A stretch of 64,000 nt of DNA from Torreya grandis (Eukaryota > Streptophyta > Pinopsida > Cupressales > Taxaceae): positions 6,817,001-6,881,000 of the forward strand of contig JARHVA010000021.1 of the NCBI GenBank assembly GCA_037957365.1, given 5' to 3'. The position numbers and the translations under genes are program-made. The first letter of the stretch is position 1; every line of letters starts with the position of its first letter. Of the stretch, positions 1 through 8,274 are shown piece by piece. The notes beneath the pieces are model-generated. The model made no database searches and had not been told where the DNA came from. It saw only the letters and a program-made list of their open reading frames with translations.

Positions 1-555
1 GCATTAAATTTACTAGGTAAACATCTAAGTACTTTCTCTATGATCTTCTTATCCATGATAGATTCTCCATTAGATCTAATTTGATTCACTATATTCAAAA
101 CTTGACCCATAAACTGGTCTATAGATTCTGATTTATTCATTTGCAAATTTTCAAAAGTTCTCTTAAGAGATTGCAATTTAGCAATTTTTACCTTTGTATT
201 ACCTTTATAAGTAGTTTCCAAGATTTTCCATGCCTCTCTGGATCTTATTGCTGCTGCAACTCTACAAAATATAGATTCATCCAATGCCTGTTGGATGAGA
301 AATAAAGCTTTTGCATCTTTCTTTCTGTTCTCTTTAAGCTGGTCCTGTTGTACTTGATTTAATGCCAGATGGGCTGCCTCGTCCTGCGGTTCTACAAAAC
401 CACTCTCTACCAAATCCTATACATCTTGTGAGCAAAATAAAGTTCGCATCTTAATTGCCCAAAAATCATAATTCTTACCATTGAAATTGGGAATTTGAGG
501 CTATGAAATACTGTTGTTCGCTTCTATTTCTCACGTTGCAATGACTTTCTGCTCG
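1..555 (-). pseudogene. copia gag polyprotein fragment (UBN2-type gag), decayed
   Basis: The minus-strand translation matches the N-terminal Gag domain of copia elements and aligns by eye with the Gag at 3400-4557: it has PQIPNFNGKNYDFW, then LFCSQDV, then KIAKLQSLKRTFE and VNQIRSNGES. Gag would package the element RNA in cytoplasmic particles. It is broken: an in-frame stop replaces the Trp after CSQDV (near 420), more stops lie near the N terminus (about 500 and 530), and the expected start codon reads ATT near 540. The C-terminal part, zinc knuckle and pol lie beyond the window start. A non-functional remnant. Confidence 0.8.
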
Positions 556-565
556 CTATTTCAAA

Positions 566-785
566 AACACAGTCGCTGACGATGGTTAAACTATCACGGT
601 CGATAACTAATTCTGCCAACGTCAGTTAAACTGCCGACGGTGGTAACTAATTTGTTGACATCGATTAAACTGCCGACAGTGGTAACTAATACTGCCTACG
701 TCGGTTAAACTACCGACGGTGGTAACTAATACTATCGACGTTGGTTATACTACCGATGTCGGTCTAGGAGTCAGCCGATGTCGGT
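566..785. repeat. 40-bp tandem repeats and CCGA-TCGG dyads in copia leader
   Basis: About four diverged copies of a 40-bp unit run from roughly 570 to 750; each carries a GACGTCGGTTAAACTGCC-like half and a GACGGTGGTAACTAA-like half. They are followed by two near-palindromic 12-mers, ACCGATGTCGGT (752-763) and GCCGATGTCGGT (774-785), 22 bp apart. The block lies between the primer binding site and gag of the minus-strand element. The same 12-mer recurs in the copia element at 54130-59654. Function is unknown. Confidence 0.8.
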
Positions 786-906
786 CTTTGCGCTCCCTGT
801 TGGCTCTTTCTTTACTCTCTGACTACGGTTGCTGCGTGCTTCTACTGACTGCGCACTTCTGCAATCTCCACTTCTCCTTGTGCTTCTATTGCACAAATCC
901 TTACCA

Positions 907-919
907 GGCTCTGATAACA
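907..919 (-). other. primer binding site, initiator Met tRNA type
   Basis: On the minus strand this reads TGTTATCAGAGCC, one base from the copia consensus TGGTATCAGAGCC, complementary to the 3' end of initiator methionine tRNA. It marks the inner end of the 5' LTR. Confidence 0.75.
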
Positions 920-1346
920 ATTTTTCAGAATCAAGAGAGCATACAAAAACAAGAACTCAAATAAATAAATAAGAACTGAGCAATTGCTACAGCAATTTCT
1001 TGAAAGAAAGAGATTCTATTGATTTTCAATTTTCCTTGCTTACAATGATGTGCCCAAGCGTCTTTAAATAGATTTGAATCCATACAATAATTAGAAAATA
1101 AACTCAAGACTAAAATTAGTTTTTACATGCAAACTAACTCTCTAACAAATACTCAAACAGTTTAACTAACTGTTTGCTAACTAACTGTTGCTTAACTGTC
1201 AGTTTACTAATTGATTGCTTACAATTGCATGCATGAGGAGTGGAGAAATTAACTCCAATTTAACTTGAGTTTCTAACAAACATGGTATCAGAGCCAGGCC
1301 GAGGCTAGGAGCCCCAAGCACACGAGAGGTGTGGCTTAAGGGGGGG

Positions 1347-1475
1347 TGTTGGTGTTAAGCCACACTCGGACCGAAGATGGACTGGTCCAAGAGGGGCCAG
1401 GAACTCAGTGGTAGAGCACTCCAGCAGCATATGAAAGGTCCTAGGTTAGAGTCCTAGCTGGTCCATGTCTCAACA
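1347..1475 (+). repeat. 129-bp LTR of the TRIM
   Basis: Starts TGTTGGTG directly after the purine tract and ends CTCAACA directly before the MYB exon 1 sequence. The ends form a 5-bp inverted repeat (TGTTG/CAACA). More than half of the LTR is the tRNA-like segment at 1394-1464. Confidence 0.65.
1394..1464 (+). tRNA. tRNA-like sequence (pseudo-tRNA) inside the TRIM LTR
   Basis: The 71 bases carry tRNA landmarks. Acceptor arms GGGCCAG (1394-1400) and CTGGTCC (1458-1464) pair over 7 bp with one G-T. The D-arm has the A-box-like CTCAGTGGTAGAGC. The T-arm is CTAGG-TTAGAGT-CCTAG, a perfect 5-bp stem with a 7-base loop and a B-box-like GGTTAGAGTCC. The anticodon stem does not pair well, so no isotype is assigned; spacing resembles tRNA-Cys. 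The A and B boxes could form an internal RNA polymerase III promoter. Most likely a tRNA-derived module in a mobile element, not a working tRNA gene. Confidence 0.6.
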
Positions 1476-2690
1476 GACATTATGCTCACCAAATACATTG
1501 AATACAATGGTCAATGTGACTGGAGAAATCTCCCAGAGAGAGCAGGTATTTTCCTGATTTTATGTTTCGTGGAATTTATACACAACTTTATTATATGTGA
1601 ATCTCAGTTGTATAAAATGGATGAATCGGATTTTTCATTTGTTGGCCTTAATTGTATTAAACTTGGGGATTGAAGTTGACCTGAAAATTTTGAGCATTTT
1701 TGTTGCCATTATTGTTATTGTTATGATATACAGGTCTGAGGCGGTGTGGGAAGAGTTGCAGGTTGCGATGGCTGAACTACTTGAGACCCACTATTAAACG
1801 AGGAAACATCGGTCCTGATGAAGAAGATCTCATTATTCGTCTCCATTGCCTTCTTGGGAATCGGTATCAAATATAATTTATACATACAGTGATTATCATG
1901 ATCATCCTCGCACTGATTACCATTGTTATTGATTGAAATGGTGGATATTGATTAATGAAGTATTGTTATGCCTGTGCAGGTGGTCATTGATAGCAGGGCG
2001 ATTGCCAGGAAGAACAGATAATGAAATAAAGAACTACTGGAACATTCGTCTTAGTAAGAAGATGAGAATGGCAGGCATCGATCCCCACACTCACAACCTC
2101 TTGTTCCACACCATTATAATAATATTAATTCTACTGTCCAAGATATCCAAGCTGGATATTTGCATCAAAACATCAATCAAGAAATCATAACTGATAGTCC
2201 ATCCACCAAGGCAGTTAATGCAGGCAGGGAAGCATTACCATCATCCAGTTGCAATGCTGAGAGAATTAGTGCAATTCAGGTTGCAACGGTAATTCATCTC
2301 CCAGTAGCAACTAGGTACATATCATTTCCGCCTGATCCTTATGACAACGACACCAGTGCTACCATGGGCTATATTTTTGAGGAACCAACTGCTGTAAATC
2401 ATAATATGAAGGAGGACACATCATTTTCGAAAACTTCTAGTGCAGGTCTTAAGGAGAGCTCCTTCACAACTGCGGGTGATGAATGCCACCATGATATAAT
2501 TAATTCGATGCAGCAATGCTACAATGATAGTGAAGAATATAACGGTTCTAATAGTGTGGAGCTACAGAATGTTTTTCAAGAATACTCAGGACTGTTAGAA
2601 CATGATCGCTGCCATGATTTTGCGAGTAGAAAAGTGCAATTGGGTGATTGTGCAGTTCGAGGACAGGGTGACGACGGATTGGAAGGGTAG
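1476..2690 (+). pseudogene. R2R3-MYB transcription factor, 5'-disrupted with frameshift
   Basis: Three exon pieces with consensus splice sites are readable. The exon 1 remnant (1476-1545) encodes the second half of R2, ending WRNLPERAG. Exon 2 (1734-1863) is 130 bp, a typical size, and encodes [18 protein letters not shown] plus the start of R3. Exon 3 (from 1980) completes R3 ([18 protein letters not shown]) and the GIDPHTH motif. R3 fits the bHLH-interaction pattern DLx2Rx3Lx6Lx3R, as in MYBs of flavonoid or epidermal regulatory complexes. A one-base deletion after about 2096 shifts the frame, after which the C-terminal region reads on in another frame to a TAG at 2688-2690. The first half of exon 1 is separated by the TRIM and copia insertions, so the gene should be dead. 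Subgroup is not resolved. Confidence 0.85.
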
Positions 2691-2697
2691 TAACATT

Positions 2698-3275
2698 TGT
2701 TGGATATGTAATCCCAACAACCGTATTTACTCCTCCTATTCATCCTCCAGCTGTTCTGATCATGCATCACTTCAAATTAATCTTTGAAGACTTTTGAAAA
2801 AGAAACCTGCTCTGTCTGTTCTCTGTCATGTTCCTCATTAAATTTTCTGCAGGTGCTGTCATGAATGTATGGGCTCCCATCACCAGCGTATTGAAAAATG
2901 ATGTTTTTTTTTCAAATTCAGAATGTAGTCAGTCAAGTCCTCTTTCTAGTCTTTGTGATGTTTTTAATTAATGTGCTACATAGAAAATGTAATGCTCTGT
3001 TTTTTAGAGTTGAAGTGAGAAGTTCAACAGATAAGAAATACTCTATTTTCTTTATATATGTTTGGGCTGTGGCTCTATATCAAAAAAAGAAGAATATATA
3101 ATTATAATTGTTGTTTTTCTATATGTGCACAAGCATGGAAGGATTTTATTTTATTGAGTATTTGTTTTAGTTTTTGAGAAAACTCTAAAAGAGTTGCTGC
3201 TCTATTTTTTTCTATTTTTTTAAAAAACAGCAACATCTCTATTTTCTCTATTTTTCCTCTGCCTCCTAACCAGCA
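2698..3275 (+). repeat. 5' LTR of plus-strand copia element
   Basis: Starts TGTTGGATATG and ends CCAGCA before the spacer AAG and the primer binding site. It matches 7697-8269 along its whole length with scattered substitutions and small indels. Confidence 0.95.
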
Positions 3276-3278
3276 AAG

Positions 3279-3291
3279 TGGTATCAGAGCC
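3279..3291 (+). other. primer binding site, initiator Met tRNA type
   Basis: TGGTATCAGAGCC, the copia consensus, three bases after the 5' LTR end. Confidence 0.9.
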
Positions 3292-3399
3292 ATGGTCATG
3301 AGCTGAAGGGTCTCTTGCAAGGGCATTTCAAGTAAGGGTTCTCAAGTACTTATCAAGCAGAGGCTTTGAAGAAGGCAAAGTTTTCTTTCACAATCAGCA

Positions 3400-6300
3400 A
3401 TGGCATCCACAAGCACAAGCTTGACAAATCCGCAAATCCCACAGTTTAATGGCAAGAACTATGATTATTGGTCAATCACCATGAAGGCATTATTTTGTTC
3501 TCAAGATGTTTGGGATTTAGTAGAGAATGGCTTTCTAGAACCAGCAGATGCAGCATCATACAATGCATTGACACAAGCAGAGAAAGACTTGTTAAGGGAT
3601 AATAGGAAGAAGGACTCCAAAGCTCTCTTTTACATCTTCCAAGTTGTTCATGAGAGCATTTTTCTAAGGATTGTAGAAGCAACAAAATCCAAACAAGCAT
3701 GGGATATCCTCCAAACATCATACCAAGGAATGGCAAAAGTAAAAATAGCTAAGCTACAAATGCTAAGAAGGGATTTTGAAACAATCTTCATGAAGGATTC
3801 AGATTCAGTAGACACTTTCTTCACACAAGTGATGGGTTTAGTTAATCAAATCAGATCTCATGGTGAAACACTTGAGGATAGAGGAGTTGTAGAAAAGATT
3901 TTAAGGAGTTTACCCACAAGGTTTGAATCCATAGTTGTGACCATAGAGGAGACAAAGAATCTCTCACAATTTTCAGTTGATGAGCTCCATGCATCTCTCA
4001 TTTCTCATGAGCATAGGTTTAGCAGGTCAGCAAACTCATCATTGGAGCATGCATTCAAGACACAAGCTTCAATCAGCCATGGTAGAGGTAGAGGAAGATC
4101 TAATTTCAGAGGTAGAGGAAGGAATTCATATAGAGGTGGAAGAAGTAGCCCATCAAGCTCAAGTGGAAGAGGTAGCAACCATAACTCAAGCCCAAACCCA
4201 TCTCAAAATCAACCACATGGTCAAAGGTATGACAAATCTCAAATTCAATGTCATTATTGTAAGAAATATGGGCATTATTCAAATGAATGTAGGAAAAAAC
4301 AATCTAATTTTAGCAGACAAAATGCAAACTTTACAAGAGAAAACCAAAATCAGAGCAATATGTTCATAGCATGCAATGTAGCACAAGAAAATCAGAAGGA
4401 TGTATGGTTTTTAGACTCAGGTTGCAGCAATCACATGACAGAGAACTTAGAAATGTTCTCAAGTTTAGATGAAAGTGTAAAATCAAATGTCATAGTGGGT
4501 AATGAAAACAAAGTTTCAGTTATGGGCAAAGGAAATATCAACATTCTAACTAAATAGGGGGAGAAGAAGTATATTTCAGATGTGTATTTTGTGCCTGATC
4601 TAAAACATAATTTAATGAGTATTGGGCAGCTTGTTCAAAAGGGGTATAGAGTCTTCTTCAAGAACAAAGAATGTACTATTCTAGATAAATTTCCAAGTAA
4701 TCAGCTTATTGCTAAAGTGCAAATGACAAACAATAGAATTTTCCCCCTAAAGATTAAGCTAGATTTGAATGTGGAATATGCTCAAGCACAACCCACAATG
4801 AACCCACAAGAGGATAAATAAAAGGTTGCAGCAGTTACACAAACCATCCTTCAAGCAGAAATAAAAGATGAAAATTGGTTATGGCATCTAAGATTTGGGC
4901 ATCTCAACTTTGGAGGTCTAAATTTGCTTCATAAGAAGAGTATGGTAAAGGTTTTTCCATTAATAGAGAAACTAGAAAGAGTATGTGAATGATGCATCTT
5001 GGGAAAGCAACATAGAGAGACATTTCCAATAGGCAAGTCAATTAGAGCAAATGCACCTTTAGAGATTGTTCATTCAGATTTATGTGGGCCAATGCAAATA
5101 CCCTCAATTGGTGGAAGATACTACTTTTTGACTTTCATTGATGACTATTCAAGGAAAACATGGGTCTACTTTCTAAGGCAAAAGAATGAAGTGTTTGATT
5201 ACTTCCATCAATTCAAGGCACTTGTTGAGAAGCCAAGTGGGCACTACATCAAAGCATTGAGAACAGATAGAGGTGGTGAATACATCTCAAATGAATTTCT
5301 ATATTTTTGAAAAGACCATGAGATTCACAAGCAATTCACAACCAGGTACACACCTCAACAAAATGGGGTAGCTAAAAGAAAGAATAGAACAATCATGGAA
5401 ATGGCAAGAAGCATGTTGAAAGCAAAGCATTTGACAAATGAATATTGGGTTGAAGTTGTAGCTTGTGCAACATACATTATGAATAGATGTCCATCTAAAA
5501 GTGTGAAGAATATGATTCCTGAAGAAGTATGAACAGGAAGAAAACATAGTGTTACTCACATGAGATTATTTGGATGTGTGGCATATGCACATGTGCCAGA
5601 TGAGTTGAGAAGAAAACTGGACAACAAGGGAGAATAGTGCATATTTGTTGGTTATAGTGATGAATCCAAGGCATACAAACTATACAATCCAATAACCAAA
5701 AAATTTATAATTAGTAGAGATGTATAATTCATAGAAGATGAAGCATGGGATGGAAGTTTGGAGAAGACAACCAATATTGCAGCCAACTTACCTCAAGAAG
5801 ATAGAGAAGATTTAACACCAATAGGTACTCCATCAAATGTGACTCCTTCCACACCCATTCAGGTTCCACAAAGTGGTCATCAAATGACACCATAATCAAG
5901 TGTAAGGATAGCCCCACACATTCAAGAATCAACTCCTTCAAATGTACAACAAACACCATCTACAAGTGGCAATCAAGGTGCAGGACCATCGAGTCTACAT
6001 TCCACAAGTTCAAGTTCAAGTGATATGTCAAATCCTACATTGGAAAGCTTGAGGAGACAAAAAATCAAAAGTTTGAGAGACATTTATGATCAAAATGAAG
6101 GTGAGAACAATGCTGGTCTAATTTCTCTCATTTCATTTTATTCACAAGTAGAAGATCCTATTCATTATAAAGATGCAATTAAGGATGAAAAATAGGTAAA
6201 TGCAATGGATGATGAAATTGATGCAATAGAAAAGAATCAAACATGGGAGCTAGTGAGCCTTCCAAAAGGCAAGGATGTTATAGGAGTGAAGTGGGTTTAC

Positions 6301-7689
6301 AAAACTAAATTAGATGCAAATGGTGATGTGCAAAAACATAAAGCAAGACTAGTGGCAAAAAGATATTCACAACAGCCCAGGATTGATTACAATGAGACAT
6401 TTTCTCCAGTAGTACATTTAGACACTGTGAGAACAATACTTGTAATAGCAGCTCAAAAAAAGTGGCTAGTCTACCAAATGGATGTAAAATCAGCCTTTTT
6501 GAATGGTTACCTTGAAGAAGAAGTTTACATGGAGCAACCACCTGGGTATGAGATTTTGGGTCAAGAAGACAAAGTTTACAAACTGAAAAAGGCACTCTAT
6601 GGACTCAAGCAAGCACCAAGAGCTTGGTATAGTAGAATTGAATCTTATCTTTTGCAAAATGGCTTCAATAGGTACATCAGTGAGCCTACATTGTATACCA
6701 AGATGAATGAGCAAGGTGAGATCATAATTGTTTGCTTGTATGTTGATGATTTGATATTCACGGGTGATTTGGCAATTGATTTGTTCAAAGGAGCTATGAA
6801 AAAGGAATTTGAAATGACTGATTTGGGTCTCATGAAGTATTTTCTTGGCATTGAGGTAAACCAAAATGATAATGGTATATTCATCTCCCAATCTAAGTAT
6901 GCAAATGACATTTTGAAAAGGTTTAACATGACAAATTGCAAATCAGCTCCAACACCAATTGTCACAGGACTGAAATTAAGCAAGCATTATAAAGGAGGCA
7001 ACATTAATCCAACTTTGTATAAAAGGCTTATTGGTAGCCTCATGTATTTAATAGCCACAAGACCTGACATAATGTATGCAGTTAGTCCCATTTCAAGGTT
7101 CATGGAGTCTCCAAAAGACTCTCATTGGCAAGCAGGAAAGAGAATTATTAGATATGTGAGTGGAACAAGGAACTATGTCATTCAGTATGCAAAGTCAAAT
7201 GAGTTCAAGCTGATTGGATATATAGATAGTGATTGTGCAGGAAGCATTGATGATAAGAAGAGCACTTCCGGCTATGTCTTTCATTTTGGAATAGGTGTAG
7301 TTTCATGGGCTTCAAAGAAACAACCAATTGTCACTCTTTCATCAGCTGAAGCAGAGTACGTAGCAGCCACAGGTGCATCATGTCAAATAGTTTGGATGAG
7401 AAGAATGTTGAAAGATCTCAGGAAAGAACAAGAAGAGGTAACAAAGATCTTTTGTGACAATAACTCAACCATAGCATTGTCAAAAAATCCAATTTTTCAC
7501 AAGAGAAGCAAACACATAGACACACGGTATCACTTCATTAGAGAACTAATCAACAATAGAGAAATCTTTCTAGTTTTCTACAAGTCTCAAGATCAATATA
7601 TAGAGATCTTCACCAAGCCATTACCAAAAGAAAGCTTTGAGTATCTAAGAGATTGTTTGGGAGTTCTGGATGGTGGTAGTTATGATTAA
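3400..7689 (+). pseudogene. copia gag-pol polyprotein, one frame with nine stop codons
   Basis: One frame runs from ATG 3400 to TAA at 7687-7689, about 1,430 codons, with no frameshift. Gag is followed by a CCHC knuckle (CHYCKKYGHYSNEC, from 4249), protease with an intact DSG (4414), integrase with its zinc finger and DDE core (about 4870-5450), reverse transcriptase with YVDD (6739-6750) and RNase H (about 7190-7560). Together these would mature the particle, copy the RNA and integrate the cDNA. Nine in-frame stops break it, at 4555, 4819, 4990, 5308, 5530, 5635, 5725, 5893 and 6193. The last 494 codons, covering RT and RNase H, are open from 6205. Several stops fit Trp-to-stop transitions. 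Inactive as a whole. Confidence 0.92.
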
Positions 7690-7696
7690 GGGGGAG
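7686..7696 (+). other. polypurine tract
   Basis: TTAAGGGGGAG directly before the 3' LTR, the expected plus-strand priming site. It overlaps the polyprotein stop codon. Confidence 0.85.
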
Positions 7697-8269
7697 TGTT
7701 GGATATGTAATCCCAACAACCGTATTTACTCCTCCTCCTATTCATCCTCCAACTATTCTGATCATGCATCACTTCAAATTAATCTTTGAGTACTTTTGAC
7801 AGAGAAACCTGCCTTGTCTGTTCTCCGTCATGTTCCTCATTAAATTTTCTATAGGTGTTGTCATGAATGTATGGGCTTCCATCACCAGCGTATTGAAAAA
7901 GGATGTTTTTTGTCAAATCAAGAATGCAATCAGTCAAGTCCTCTTTCTAGTCTTTGTGATGTTTTTAATTAGTGTGCTACGTAGAAAATGTAATGCTCTA
8001 TTTTTTAGAGTTGAAGTGAGAAGTTCAACAGATAAGAAATACTCTATTTTCTTTATATATGTTTGGGTTGTGGCTCTATATCAAAAAGAGAAGAATATAT
8101 AATTATAATTGTTGTTTTTCTATATGTGCACAAGCATGGAAGAAGGATTTTATTTTATTGAGTATTTGTTTTAGTTTTTGAGAAAACTCTAAAAGAGTTG
8201 CTGCTCTATTTTTTTAAAAAACAACAGCAGCTCTATTTTCTCTATTTTTCCTCTACCTCTTAACCAACA
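7697..8269 (+). repeat. 3' LTR of plus-strand copia element
   Basis: Begins TGTTGGATATG after the polypurine tract, ends CCAACA, and is followed by the target duplication ACATT. Confidence 0.95.
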
Positions 8270-8274
8270 ACATT

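Larger units (their letters stand above)
1..1278 (-). mobile_element. Ty1/copia LTR retrotransposon, 5' half, cut by window start
   Basis: Read on the minus strand this is the 5' end of a copia element: LTR (about 920-1278), primer binding site (907-919), untranslated leader with tandem repeats (about 560-790), then gag (1 to about 555). The LTR begins TGTTAGAAAC at 1278. Part of the LTR resembles the LTR of the minus-strand copia element at 54130-59654, so the two families are related. The element lies inside the TRIM at 1279-1475: directly outside its LTR is AACAT (1279-1283), the expected right-hand target duplication. Its 3' half and left LTR are outside the window. The inner LTR end is not a clean CA and is placed only by the primer binding site. 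Confidence 0.8.
1279..1475 (+). mobile_element. TRIM miniature LTR element with a tRNA-like LTR, 5' LTR truncated
   Basis: Layout: the last bases of a 5' LTR (AACA, 1279-1282), a primer binding site TGGTATCAGAGCC (1283-1295), a 64-bp internal region with no coding capacity, a polypurine tract CTTAAGGGGGG ending at 1346, and a 129-bp 3' LTR (1347-1475) with TGTTG...CAACA ends. After it, GACAT (1476-1480) is the presumed target duplication. This is the architecture of terminal-repeat retrotransposons in miniature, which rely on other elements for their proteins. The rest of the 5' LTR should lie left of the copia element inserted at 1278. The LTR contains a tRNA-like sequence, comparable in principle to the 5S-derived LTR of Cassandra. 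The assignment rests on a single visible LTR. Confidence 0.65.
2698..8269 (+). mobile_element. full-length Ty1/copia retrotransposon, 5.6 kb
   Basis: The element has a 578-bp 5' LTR (2698-3275), primer binding site (3279-3291), one gag-pol frame (3400-7689), polypurine tract (7686-7696) and a 573-bp 3' LTR (7697-8269). LTRs start TGTTGGATATG and end in CA. The flanking 5-bp target duplication ACATT is perfect (2693-2697 and 8270-8274). The LTRs differ by a few percent by eye, so insertion is not recent. It landed two bases after the MYB stop codon, in what was probably the 3' untranslated region. Domain order PR-IN-RT-RNaseH defines copia. Confidence 0.95.

Noticed and set aside
566..750. CRISPR-like array
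   Set aside because: Units are head-to-tail diverged 40-bp repeats without unique spacers, and the DNA is plant nuclear.
719..964. Possible small protein in the leader of the first copia element
   Set aside because: The frame runs through the tandem repeats and the reverse strand of the primer binding site; no sign of coding.
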